Positions 1 through 11,969 of a stretch of DNA of 64,000 nt are shown here, piece after piece. Position 1 is the stretch's first letter; each line of letters opens with the position of its first letter. The translations under genes were made by a program, and so were the position numbers. The notes under the pieces are model-generated. The model was not told the origin of the DNA. It saw only the letters and a program-made list of their open reading frames with translations, and ran no database searches. Source of the stretch: Embiotoca jacksoni (taxonomy: Eukaryota > Chordata > Actinopteri > Embiotocidae); the NCBI GenBank assembly GCA_022577435.1, contig JAKOON010000039.1, positions 2,183,349 to 2,247,348 on the forward strand, given 5' to 3'.

Positions 1-3000
1 AAAAAAAAAAAAGAGGGGAGGGGATAAAGACGCGGGGCGAAGTCATCCGCCCGCATGGATTAATCGATGGGTCTCGGGGGGGGAGGGCGGGGGGGGGGGG
101 GGAGACTGGATGAGCAGGAGGGTGAGATTGTAGGTCAGAATGTAAAGTTGGAATTAATTAGGGCCCATCGGAGGGCAAATGAATGGCTCATTGTTATCAG
201 GGACAGACAGCCAGGAGGAACAATCTGGGCTTTGTGCTCCGAGTTCACCTCTCTGCCCCCCCCCCCCCCACCCCCCCTCTCTCTCTCTCTCTGGCACTTT
301 CTCTCTCAGTGCACAGACACCATTGGAAATGTTTCAGCACGCAAACGGGAGAACGAGACCGTGGTAATATTGATTGTTGTTATTTAATCCAGAATAGGAG
401 AATAATAATAATAAAATTTTTAAAAAAACGACATTCCGTACAAGAAGCAGTCGCGCGAAATGTATTTTCTTTACGTAATATTTGCACACACCCCCCAAAA
501 AAAACCGATTTTACCCCGCCTCATTTGTCGAAGATCTCTGTTTGAACTGAGCGGAGGGAAGAATGGGACAGGCAGGTGGCTCTTGTCTCTGGGAGACAAC
601 AGCACGGGGACACTCGCTGCATTGTATTCTCTCACACGCACATGCACACCGCCTGACTCGGTACCAACCGTCTGCTCCGGTACGGCGTCCGGCTGCGGCG
701 ACGGGCGGGTCGGAACCGAAAAGAAAGCCGACGGCGTTTCTGTAGAGACGCCCGCGGTCACGGACGCCGGGTCGACGCGGTCGAAAGGCCGCGCCGGTCA
801 AACATCGCCGGGTTCAGCGCCGACGTGGGAAGAACGGGGGCCGCGCGAGCGTCGGTGTCGACGGGGGGCCGACCGGCGCGGCGAAACGGTGGAATACGAT
901 TGCGAAAGGCACGTGTAGCGCCCGCAACTCTGGAGCGTCGTCGCCTCGGCGACGGTTGCGTTTAGTTTGGCGCGGATTGCATGAAAAACAGAAGGAACGG
1001 TCTCAAGCGTCCGCTGGGAAATCAGAGAGCAGTTGCCAGGAAGTGCCGTTCGTTCCTTCCCGCGCATCAGAAAGTCTTGTCAGACAACCTCTCCTCCCCC
1101 CCGTCGACATCTCGATAAGTGGAAAATTGGGCCTGGAAACGGAGCCGGAGAAGGTTTACCGAGTCTCTCCGCTCTGCATAATTGCGGCCTCAAAGCTGGC
1201 TGTAATTAATCTTTGAGAAAACTTGTCAAATTATTAATAGGGCCCTTAAGTGATGGCCCTGAAAGGAGGCCACTGTTCGGAGTCGAGAGGAGAGGGAGCG
1301 GGGAGCCCTTTCAGAGGGGCTTGTTTACTGTGAAAATACGGAGGAGGTCGCTCTCCGGGAGTTCCGCCGACTTCCACGTGTCAGGGCTCTCCGCGCACGG
1401 GGGGGGGGGGGAGTTTAAAGGGAACGCGGGGTCCCTCCGGGGAACCGGCGAGCCTCAGAGGCTCCCGACCCGAAATGTCACCGGGCTGGAGAGCCGGCGG
1501 AGGACGGATTTCGGTCGACGTCGAGTTGATCCTGTCGACGAGAGTTCAACAAAGTAACAGTACATGTCGCTCTTTTGAGAAGGTTGAGCACACTCGATCA
1601 CTTCTTCTACTTCTGTAAAGAAACTAAACGGAAGCCGCAAACTAATGAACACGATGACACTTTATCCGAGGCCACGATGCTTATTGTGGATTTTTTTTAT
1701 TGCGACTTCAGGTGAGAAAAAGGCTTTTAATTGACCCCATGTGTAACAAATAAAGTTGTGATTTGACTGGATTTGAGCCGAAAGGGCCAAACTGAACCGT
1801 CCCGCCTGTGTCCCGCGACTTTGTTGGGTCAGTTAGGAGCTCGCGTCGCCGGGATATTATTCCCCGGCTGGCAGACCAGGCGGCACCAGCAGCAGATTAA
1901 GGCTTTAAAATGCCCCCCCCCCACACCAAAAAAAAAAAAAACAGCCCGGGTCTAACAGCGACAGAACGGGATGTCGGCGCTGCTCGGGTCAGTTCGGCAA
2001 CTGAATCCCAAACCGAATCGGTCAGCTTTTAGGGTCCGCCCCGGTGTGGGCGAGTGCGGCACGCGAGCCGACGGGAGGCTTCGGGACCTTCAGTCGAAGT
2101 CGCACGCGAGAACCGGCTGCGGAAGTTTTCACCCGTTGAAAAGAGACGAGAAGACGCGCAGATAGAGCGAGACGGGGACGGAGAGGACGGGTTCGGAGGG
2201 AGGAGAGGGCCTCAGAAAGGGAAACATTTGCAAACCGGAAGGGAGTTATGTAAATGGGTTTAGTCATTAAGGCCTTCTAAAAGAGAGGAGGCCAGATTGG
2301 GGCCGGAGGGTGTGTGGGGGGGGAGAGGGGGGGGCAGGCGGGTCGGGGACATAAACCCATTATGTGAATAGGCTTCTCTGTAAGCTCCCCTTTCTTTGAC
2401 TTTTTTTTGTTTTTTTTTCCTTTTCTGAGATCAGATTTTGTTTCCAGTATACAGTCTTTAGTCAAAAGCGTCGTACCGGAGCAGCCAGACTATCTACGGA
2501 AAGGTTCAAACAGTCATTATTTCCCGCAGCCGTGAGGCTTTTCCTTTACTCGTCCTTCCAGTGAAGCCCCCCCCGCCCCACCACCACCACCACCGGTGGA
2601 CACTGATTGTTATTCACAGCGGTGATTCTTGTCTCGCCGCGGTTGCCCGCTGTACCGGGGCCGCGGGCCTTCGGAGTAAGTTCAGGGGAAAAAAGAAAAA
2701 GAATCGTTTGCATTTATTCGAGAAGAAGCCGAAGAAGGAATTTGCGCGACATCGACTGAATTTAGGCGTCTGGTTTTAGAAATACTTGTCAAATTGGGAA
2801 ACGGCTTATCGGTTCAGACCGTCCGATCCTACGTGTTTGTAACTTTCCTAAACGCTCGTGAACCGCGAACCCCGGTTGGACGTACGCTTTTCCGAAATAG
2901 TTTACAATCGGCGTGCCAGAGCGCCCCCCCCCCTCCCCCCACCCCCCTTGTAGATCGGCGAATGTTAAAAAGTAGCGCAAACCTTAAAATAAATAACCAG

Positions 3001-4450
3001 AAAGAGCTCCACAGTTATAGTTCATGTAGCTTCGAGGAATTATAGGCTGCCGTCACGTAGCTCACGTACATGAAAAAGACAAGAGGAAGAGACAGAAAGC
3101 GAGGGAGGGAGCGGGGAGGGGGAGGGGGGGGGGCAACATCCTGTGTCTGACGTGACACCTATCAAAAAACCCGGGGTATAAATTACACAGGAAGAGGAAG
3201 AGGAACACCTGAGCCCCCCCCCCTCCCGTCTGCCGGGAGGCACAGGAAGACAGCGTGCAGCTTTAAGGATTTTTACAGGCAAATGTTCGGGCCCAGCTTC
3301 AGCGACCCCGAAAGGTCGGAGGGCGGGCGGGGTGACTGGAAACAGGTTTTGGAACTGAAAAGTTCACGAAGTCGCTCTCGCTGCCGGGGCACTTAACACG
3401 TAGGCAGCTCCACTCAGGTCAAACCTCAAACATTGCAGTCTGTGCTTTCACTTCCAGGCTTTCGGAGGGGGTGAAGATGTGTGTAGACAGTGCCCCCCGG
3501 CGGTAGAAGGAGGGAATGACAATTTTTTTTTTTTTTTTTTTTTTTTTTTCTCCCCCCCTCGAAGCTGGGTTTCAACAGGAGGGCGTACCGAGTGTCCCTT
3601 AAAAGTAGGCTGAAGCGTTGGAGGTGAAAGGTCGTCGTTCACGTATCGGGACACATCGTTTGCTTTAGGAAATGCACTTGAAGTGGGATTTAAATGTCGA
3701 AAGTGCAAAGGTTACTGTTGGGTTCATGTAGTTTTGCAGCTGGCAGGAAATTCATGTTGTGTTTTGTCCATTTTTGAGTTATAATATATTATAATTACAA
3801 ACATTTAACCTTTGCTTGAGCACATGAATTGTCCGTATTCATTTTGAAGCCCCCGGCTATCAACACTTAAATAAGGCTAAATCTATTTACCACAGGAAAA
3901 TAATGCAAACATTTGTCCACAGTAGATGAACTCGGATCAGCGGTCAGGTCGCGCCGCCGTTTAAACTTCCAATAAAAAAAAAAACTACGAGAGCAAAACG
4001 GGTCGCAAATCACCGCTGCGGCATTAGAGACCGGACCGTAAAAGCAAGATGTCGGAACGTCAATGAAACCGGAGACGTTTCATAAAAGGAGAAGCCAGTA
4101 GTTTAGGATCCTTTCACTTTGGGGGTTTTATAGATCGTAAAGACGTCTGCTCGTCGGAGACGCAAGAGCCCGTTCACTTTTAACGGTCCCTCTCAGGCCG
4201 CCGCTCCGACCCGAATAAGAGAAGCGTGTTCGGCGTATTAGAAAGCACTCTTTGGCTCCACCTGGTGGACGGAGTGACAACCGACACTGAACTCGGAATG
4301 TAATCGTAAATACTGGCCTGATGAGAGAGTTATAAAAGCAGACAAACTGTTTGTCATACTTCAGTTCGAGAAAACCCGAACGAGTTCCCGGTCGCGAGAG
4401 TGAAACTAAAGTGAAAACAGGAGTCCAAAAATAAGTGGCAGGCTTTTTTT
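1..4450. other. Intergenic DNA, no gene recognised
   Basis: Many short open frames exist but none has codon pattern, splice context or similarity I recognise. It contains homopolymer and simple runs (poly-A at 1, poly-G at 81-102, poly-T at 3522-3550). Some AT-rich, TAATTA-containing segments look like conserved non-coding DNA, for example 140-200 and 1175-1265. Their conservation is inferred from texture only. Confidence 0.5.
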
Positions 4451-4454
4451 GAAC

Positions 4455-4460
4455 TTTATT
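4455..4460 (-). terminator. ndfip2: Candidate distal polyadenylation signal of ndfip2
   Basis: AATAAA on the minus strand, about 2.2 kb after the ndfip2 stop, next to a poly-A/T run. Nearer AATAAA copies exist at about 6606-6611 (only some 32 nt after the stop) and at about 5786. The choice is unresolved without transcript data. The interval 4461-6642 would be 3' UTR if this site is used; it contains poly-C plus (ac)n at 5029-5073, two poly-G runs near 5510 and 5610, and a cttt-rich run at 6325-6400. Confidence 0.3.
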
Positions 4461-5028
4461 GGCATTTTTGCGAGACGTCGTGTGTCATTTGAATTCCAGT
4501 TACAATAAATGCATAACAGCTGCTTAACGAGGAGAAAGATGGGAGAGAAAGAAATAAGTTTGGCCGCCGTGTCCTTTTTTTTTTTTGTTTTTGTTTTTTT
4601 TCTTCATTTTTTTGTTACGTTATTTATTGTCTTTGTTTATTTACAAAGGAAGAAATGCATTTGCAGTAGATGGATCCCGACGTTAAGCCCGCTCGTTCGG
4701 GGGCGGACAAATCATGCGGCGGCGGAGCTTCAATTCGCCGAGGGGGTCCGGATATCGCCGGGAGAGGCGTCGGGTGGGATACGACACGGGCGGAGCGGGA
4801 GGGGGGGGGAGGATGGTTGAAAAACAAAAGATAAGTTTGGCAACACTCGAGCTGTCACAGTTTAGGCGAAAAGCGATTAAAAGAAGACACACAATAACAA
4901 TATTATCATTTTGAAAAACAACAAACAAAAAAAAGTGCAAAAGGCAAAATTAGAACCATTTTGGGACGATTAAAGAGTTCCAGTTGAAAAAAACTCGGGA
5001 TGGCGAAGATAACTTGAGTGTTTTACTA

Positions 5029-5033
5029 CCCCC

Positions 5034-5064
<31 letters not shown>

Positions 5065-5073
5065 ACACACACA
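5029..5073. repeat. Poly-C followed by (AC)n
   Basis: A run of 22 C directly followed by 23 bases of alternating ac. Simple sequence. Confidence 0.95.
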
Positions 5074-6642
5074 TCAAGTTTAGCAGATTCACAAATCACA
5101 CTGTACACACGTTCTTCAAAGTGCAAATATTATGAATTGGCATAAGCTGGTATTTACACTTCATTTTCTGGATTGACATAAAATCATTTTTAAAAATTCG
5201 CCGTCGCCGTGGCGCTCTTCCGATTCCGACAAAGCTTCTCGCTCCGTCAGAAGTAGAAGACGACGACGACATTTTGAAACCTGATCTAAATCGGGAAAAG
5301 GCCTGAAAACCCAGAGAGAGAGAGAGATCGCCTCTCGTCGGGTTTTTTGTAATTTCTTTTTTTATTGCGTTTTCATAATTGAGATGATTTTGTCTTTGAA
5401 CGGCCACGCCCTCTTTTCATTTTTCTTTGATTCAAACGGGGGAAAGTAGCGAAAGAGGTCGGCGTCAACGAAAGGGCAAAGGAAGGAAAAAACAAATTTC
5501 CGCATCGGGGGGGGGGGGGGGGGTTTGGTGGAGCGCGTCGTTTTCCGCGGAAGCTCCCGTTTTGTCGTTTCAAACGTTTGTTCGAAGGCTCGGAGAGTCG
5601 GCGCGACCGGGGGGGGGGGGGCTCGACCGAACTGATCGGTCGTCGTGAGAAAAAAAAACGTCTTTTCGAGCCGTCGCAGCGTAAAAGTTGCTCCACGGCG
5701 GGAAAAGTAAGAACAGTTCAAAACACCCCGAACTGAAAAAGATGGAGCGGCAAAACTAGCGCTTGAAAAGCCTTTTTTTTTTTTTTTTTATTGTATAAGG
5801 TGCAGTAGGTCAGAGGGAAACACGCCAAAACGTAAAAGTCCTTCTTTGCCGCGAGTCAAACGCAGCAAAATTTGAATATCAAAGGCGGAGAGTCGGTTTC
5901 CACCTCCCACGCGTTTTCTGTTTAAAATTTCCAAAACGTTCCTTTTATAGTCGAAGTCGTGCGGTCTGAAGAAGCCGCCGTCGACGGGTCCGCCGAGTTT
6001 ATTTGCGTGCGTTTTTTTTGTTTGTTTTTCCACCGACGAGAGATTGAAACGGTTCGGTTGTGCTTCGGGTTGCCGGCGGAACTCGGGTCGCGCATCTCGA
6101 CGAGCGCCCCCCCCCCCCCCCCCCAGGGGAGCCGAACTGCCGTCGGCGAGAGGAGCTTTGAATCAAAGGAAAATTTAAAAAAAATATATATAAAAGGAAA
6201 GGAAAGGAAAGGAAAGCCAGGGCAGAGATGGGATCATTAAAGATGTATTTTTGGGCTCGGTTCAGAAGTAGAGACTTCAGAGCGAGTCGCGTTTTGCTTT
6301 TAATGAGACTGGTAACACCTTTTTCCTACTTTCTTTCTTTCTTTCTGTCTTTCTGTCTTTCTTTCTTTCTTTCTGTCTTTCTGTCTTTCTTTCCGTCGTT
6401 CCTTCCTCTCTTCTCCTCTCTTCGCTGCGAGGCTCCTCGGTCAGGTCATTCGAGGGGGGAGGGAAGGAACTTCACATTGGAAAGGAATGCTGATGGTGCG
6501 GAAACCTGGAGGGGGGGAGGAGGGGGGGGGGGAGGGAGGAAAGGGGGGGGGGGAATCCAGGCGTCAGGGCAGGACCGTCGCTCGGTATCCCGTTCGAATC
6601 CCATTTTATTTTGAATCCAGATTCCTTTGCTTTGTTTACCTT

Positions 6643-7677
6643 TTAGTAGAGGAAGAAGAGGCGCGTTCTGTGAGAGGTCGCCATGTTCTCTGACATGTTG
6701 CGGACTTTTAGGTAGTTCACGAAACCCCTGAAGAACAGCAGCAGACCTGCGGAGGGAGAACTGTTTGAGTCGCCCCCCGAGAGCGAGGCCTTCGCTCGGA
6801 GCGGGCGGCGGCGGCGGCGGCGTACTCACCGAGCAGCAGGAAGATCCACCACAGCCAGTACTGGCCGTTGAAGTAGCCGTTGAAGTAGTCGGAGAACTGG
6901 GAACAGAGGAAACGGCTTTTATCGGAGGGGATTGATTTTGAAGCGCGTCTTTTTTTACGAGTAAAAAAAACCCCCCCGACTTTCTTTCGACCCACAACGC
7001 GACTCTTTCTTCGGACGCGGGGACACGTACCCTCACGATGAGGATCCACTTGATGAGGGAGAGGCCGAAGCCGCAGATGGCGCCGTATCGTCCCGCGATG
7101 GTGTTGGTCAGACAGAAGGACAGGCAGAACCCGATCCAGTTGAACAGGAAGGCCACTGGGGGGACGGGGGGGGACAAACGGAACGCAGCGTCACCGCAGA
7201 GTTCGGGGAGGACCGGTCCGCGAGCGAGGACATTTGTTTGGACAAAAAAAATAAATAAAAAAAAAAAACGAACGAAACGGGAGACGGACTCACTGAAAAA
7301 GGCCAACATGAAGATCCCGTCGTTCCCGACCCGGAGCTGATCGGCGTCGCTGAAGTCGTCTCTGGGTGGGAATTCATCGTCCTTGGGGCGGACACACAAA
7401 CGCAGAACATGACATCGGCAACGACACCGAATCCGACAAATAAGCTCAGTCGAGGCCTAAAACTTTGACAGCGTGTGTCGAACAGGAGCCGGTAAAAGTT
7501 GATGCGGTCGGTGTCGGCGTGTGTTGAATCGACCCCCTCCCGCCCCCTGGTGGCTGCTCGCGATATCGCACCCAGTTTCACCAAAGGTCTCCTTGTCGGT
7601 TTATCGGGCAGCTGCTTCGTCTTTGTTTTTCCTCTCTCGAGTGCCTTGAGTGGAAAGCAACACTTCTTGGAAGTAAC

Positions 7678-7739
<62 letters not shown>

Positions 7740-10700
7740 TTATTGGCAGCTTTAACGAGACTGTTATTACAGAGCTGGTGGTTTCGCAACTTAGATAAAG
7801 TGAGCCATTGTGACGACTCAGCAAACACGTCAACTATGAAACTACCGCTGGAACGAAAAGTGCTTTACGACCGTGTTGTTGGACGACGAAGAAAGGGACG
7901 TGCGTGCTTTATTTTTGACGCACTTTCTTTTAATTTTTTTGATCGATTTGTTGTCTCTTTGCTGTTAAAAACATGCGATATATATATATATGTATTGTAT
8001 ACAAGATGTTTGTACCCGAGTACTGTGAGTTCACAGAACAGGAGTCACGTGACCGTGACCGGTTTAGTACGGCCTAAAATTGCCGACCGAAGCCTTTCAG
8101 CGTTCGTCTCGGTCTTGCGTGTCAGCAGGGCGGAGTGGTTTTACGCGTCAGCCTTATCTGAGGTTAACCCCGGTCAGCTGACACAAAGAGTCGAAGAACA
8201 CAGGCCGGGCTTTTTGAACGGGCCTGACGAGAGAGCGAATGCGTGCGTCCTCACCCGCGGCATCACCTCCACCGCGGAGGCAGCCATGGCGGCCGCTTTG
8301 GCCTTCTCCGCTTCGTCATACGTGGGCAGCGAGGTGGCGACGCTGTAGGGCGGAGGCACCGGGAAGTCACCGCGGAAACTGGTCTCTGCGGAAACGACAA
8401 GAGGAGGAGGAGAGAGGAGGGAGGAGGAGGGAGGAGGAGGGAGGAGGAGGAGACTCGGTTACAAAGGAGAGAAAAGGGGGAAGTGGAGCTTAGTTAGCTG
8501 CCGGCGATGCGGTCGGTGCCGTCACGGAAACCGACATGACTCACGGGTACAGGCTTTCCGTGGGTTTGCCACAAAACGGCCACGAGATGTGATCCCGCTG
8601 CTGTTTGTGGAAGCAGGAGCAACCGCACTTTGAAACCCCCCCAAAAAAAGTTGTACTTTTAGAGGATGCAGTGAAAAAGTAATACCAGGTGCGGCGGCGG
8701 TCGCTCCCAGGTCGATGGAGGCGTACGGAGGCGGCGGCGCGTCCGCCTCTCCCTGAGTCCTCGAGCACGACGCCTCCGCCGGCGCGGGGGTCGAGGGTCG
8801 GCCTGGCCCGGTCCCGGCTCTGGTCCTGGCCGGACGCGGCGGCGGCGGCGGAGGCGGAGGCCTGGGCCGCGGCGGACGTGCACGGCTGCGGCTCGCCGGC
8901 GGAGGCCTCCGAAGAGTCGTCCTCGTTGTGCAACTGAAGGCGAGGACGACACAGGGGGTTTAGAGAAGTCGGCACGAGCGGGAAAAGGTCCGATCGGTTG
9001 TGCCGAAAAAGCCCGTCCGCTCGAGCTGGGGGATATTTATACGGTTCGCTGAAAGCAGCGACGCTTGTTACGTAACAAAGTGAGCTTTGCACAATCTGTT
9101 TTTGTTTGTCGGCGCTGACTGAGGCAGCGTTGTCTTTTCTATTTTTAAAAAAAAAAAATGTAATGCTTCATTTTTGCATTTTTAAAGCTGAATAAGTGGG
9201 ATGACGTCATTTTTAATCCCCCGAGCTTCGCTCTCCTCAGTTTTGATTTGTTGGTCTTGACTCGGTGCTCGTTGTCTTTTTCTCGCGTGTGTCCTTCGAA
9301 TCGTCCTCGGTCGTCTCCGGGCCTGAAAAAAAAAAAAATCCCTCCCGTGATAATACACGCCCGCTGAGTTTGACGTTTCGAGTTACAATCGCTCCTGAAA
9401 TCCAAACCAACCACCTCGCTGTGCGCAAGTTTGCCTTCGCAGCGTCGTTCCCGTTGCGAATTTAGACAGCTCGCTCGAGCGCGCGCGGGAACTACGGGAA
9501 ACGGGCGCGTCCACTTAAATCCTCGCGCCGCCGTTTACCGTTCGTTCCCCTCGTCTGTTTAGTGCGGCGAGACCTTGGCGCTCAATCGCAGCCGGCGCGG
9601 ATCGAATGTTTTCCTGAAGTGTTTGAACCGCCGCGGCGGACGGGCGGGAAATGCGGGGACATTGATCCCAGCCGGGGACATTGATCCCTGCTGGGGACAT
9701 TGATCCCAGCCGGGGACATTGATCCCTGCCGGGGACATTGATCCCTGCCGGGGACATTGATCCCAGCCAACCGCAACTCGTGCCGCAATTTTGTACCTTG
9801 ACGATACGTGACTATTTTTGCTTTTTAGATGTGTTATTACCCTATTGGGTAAAAACAAACAAACAAACAAACAAACAAAACATTAACCGGCGTAGGATTA
9901 TGGCATTTCCTGTCGAGAACGATGCAGATAAAAACCCGCGCACTAATCACGGGTTACACTGCCGATACATAAACCGAAGATTACCGAAAGCGGTCCCAAG
10001 GTGGCCGAGCGAGTTCAGCCCCCCCCCCCCCCCTCCCCGAAAACAAATCCCTCGGCCCGGCGGCGCCAGAGACGTCCGAGCCGGGATGAATCGGTACCTG
10101 GCTCGCGGTACCGAAACAATCCCCGAGAGCGTTTGTATTATTCTTCAAACCTGTTTTTGCGCACGGGTTGAAAAATGTGATTTGCTTTGGCTCTGTGGCA
10201 CTGAAATCCTGTGGGATTATCAGCAGGGGAGGGGGGGGGAACCAGAACCAGACATCTGGGCACAAAGCGGGCTGTTATCTCGCAGACATTCCTAAATTTT
10301 TTTATTATTATAATTATTTATTTTTACATCTGTTTTGATAGTTCAGGGTGTCTTCGTGTCGAGGCCACCGAAACCACGTGTCCACCACTTTGTGAGGCTG
10401 TTTTTTTTTTTTTTTTCTTCTTTTTTTTGTTTGTGGACAACTCACCAGAAGACGTAAACAAAGTCACGCCCGCGTTCCCGTCACGTGATGCTCACGCGCC
10501 CTTTAAACCGGGCCGCTAATCCCACGAATTATAATCTTGAGTTTACGTGAGATTAGGAAAAAAAAAAAAAAAAAAAAAAAAGTCCCTCGTAATGCATTAA
10601 TATTAATTTGTATTAGTTTCTCCACAGCGATGTCACGTATTGACGTTTTACTAAACGGTTAAAATACAACTAAGTGTGAAATAGTGTCGATTTAGACGCG

Positions 10701-11039
10701 AGCGTTAAAGGCCCGACGCCGTTTAGCAGCTAACGTTAGCTCCGCCGATGCGGAAGTGTTCGACTAACTGTCAAAACAAAACAAAAGAATCGGAGGGTTT
10801 GGTGTTTTTTTTCAAAACCAAAACATTCAGAAGCCATTTAACAGGTTCAGATTAGTCTACGCCATTTAAAGCATTTTAATTAAATATATTAAATTAAATA
10901 TTAAAAAAACAAAAAACAACAACAACGTAAAGTTGGGTGAACTCGTCGCCTTTAAGGGCCTCGTTTCCCGGGCCGAGCCGAGCCGAGCCGAGCCGTCCGG
11001 AGCTCCACTCACCACTTGGTACCGGCTCGCTGGGTCCAT
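6643..11039 (-). CDS. ndfip2: NEDD4 family-interacting protein 2 (Ndfip2), seven coding exons
   Basis: Coding exons, read leftwards: 11013-11039, 8686-8933, 8255-8385, 7294-7381, 7031-7155, 6830-6896 and 6643-6746, with the TAA stop at 6643-6645. All introns are GT-AG and exon phases agree except in the second exon. The product is an endosomal/Golgi membrane adaptor whose PY motifs bind WW domains of NEDD4-family E3 ligases. Visible motifs are PPPPY (exon 2), PPPYSVATSLPTYDEAE (exon 3, a PPxY and an LPxY) and RDDFSDADQLRVGNDGIF before the first membrane span. Three hydrophobic spans follow: one around AFLFNWIGFCLSF, one around GLSLIKWILIV, one around YWLWWIFLLLGLLLFF. The 'RVGNDGIFMLAFF' and 'FSDYFNGYFNGQYW' stretches match NDFIP2 rather than NDFIP1. 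The start MDPASRYQV is followed by LHNEDDSSE, as in the family (RYQVLxNEED). Exon 2 (248 bp) needs one base fewer to join its 5' frame to the PPPPY frame; see findings. Roughly 262 residues after that allowance. Confidence 0.93.
7683..7739. repeat. (TG)n microsatellite in ndfip2 intron
   Basis: An alternating tg run with a short gcgcgc interruption, in the intron between the exon ending at 8255 and the one starting at 7381. Alternating purine-pyrimidine, so prone to Z-DNA and length change. Confidence 0.95.
8934..11012 (-). other. ndfip2 intron 1
   Basis: A 2.1-kb intron between donor GTGAGT at 11012 and acceptor TTCAG at 8934. It contains a six-copy 19-bp minisatellite (9657-9770), a (caaa)n run (about 9846-9880), poly-C at 10020, and poly-T and poly-A runs at about 10400 and 10559. 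No further exon was recognised. Confidence 0.7.
9657..9770. repeat. 19-bp minisatellite, six copies
   Basis: The unit ggggacattgatcccagcc repeats six times, alternating between cagcc, ctgcc and ctgct endings. It lies in ndfip2 intron 1. Each unit contains a short inverted match (ggg..gatccc). Confidence 0.95.
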
Positions 11040-11290
11040 CCCGACGAGATTCAAGCCGGTCGAGCGAGCCGAGAAAACAGGAGGAGAAATGCGGCTCGCT
11101 TGTTCACACTCCCGGCGGTTTGAGACACTTCCGACGAGCCGCGACGGGGAAGCTGGATTTCAGAGCGACGACAGAAATGGCTGCTGGCCGAGAAAAAACA
11201 CCGAGATCCGGGAGACCGAGTCGAGCTGCTCCCGGCGGGGTCGCGCTTCCGGTCCGATATTTCAAAGTAAAACGCACACAACGGTAATGC
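10960..11290 (-). promoter_or_regulatory. ndfip2: CpG-rich 5' region of ndfip2
   Basis: The first coding exon lies in a locally GC- and CpG-rich island (repeats of ccgag, cggcgg, gcgcttccgg) that ends abruptly in AT-rich DNA at about 11290. This is the expected setting of a housekeeping-type promoter reading leftwards. The transcription start is not determined. Confidence 0.5.
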
Positions 11291-11350
11291 GTCACATTTT
11301 CACTGTCACTTATTATACCGCGGCAATACCCGAATATATCATTATTAATA

Positions 11351-11421
11351 CTGTTATTACTACTAGTAATAACTAGTTATTACTACTAGTAATAACTAGT
11401 TATTACTAGTAGTAATAACAG
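11351..11421. repeat. 71-bp near-perfect palindrome
   Basis: The segment starting ctgttattactactagtaa equals its own reverse complement except at two central positions. It is built from tags of attactagtaat type. It lies about 310 bp upstream of the ndfip2 start codon and could extrude as a cruciform. Confidence 0.9.
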
Positions 11422-11627
11422 CAGTAGTGGTGTTGTTGTACTTGCGTTTTGTTTTATGACCAAAATATACCAGAAGTATCAAAAGTAATATAAGTTGAAT
11501 GTACATTGTTGTTTACATTGTGTTTCACGTGTTTTGTGTGTAAAAGGACAATTTGTGAAATAATAATTTGCCTTTTCGATGTCAAACGGGCCCGTACGTA
11601 AGGAATTAACTAAAGTGAGGTATTAGG

Positions 11628-11965
11628 TAGTTACTTTATTAATCCCCAAGGGGAAATGTTTTCGCTACAGCAGCATACAGGAAGCAATAAGATAATAATA
11701 GAATAATAAAAAGCAATGAAATAGCAGTAAAAAAAAAAATTAAATATAAAATGCACAGTATATACAGTATCTATATATATATATTATATACAAACAACCA
11801 AGAAACACAGACAGCAGTGTTATTGTTGTGTGATGGAGTCTTTTGGAGAACGTCCTCCCTGCAGCAGGTGGTGGAGAGGGTGGTCAGGATTATCCAATGT
11901 GGATAATAGTTTGTTCAGCGTCCTCCTCTCCACCACCTTTTTCCAGGCTGTCCAGTTTGTAGCCG
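11628..11965 (-). mobile_element. Non-LTR retroelement-like 3' fragment
   Basis: Begins (plus strand) with actttattaatccccaagg followed by an A/T-rich tail and then a segment with ccaccacctgctgcagggag on the minus strand. The 'ttattaatcccc...gggaaat' end is a very common teleost retroelement 3' end. The exact family is not assigned. The minus-strand orientation is inferred from this tail. Confidence 0.5.
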
Positions 11966-11969
11966 ATTA

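Noticed and set aside
6446..7399. 317-codon minus frame over ndfip2
   Set aside because: It joins pieces of ndfip2 exons with intron translation; the splice-site model explains the same region exactly.
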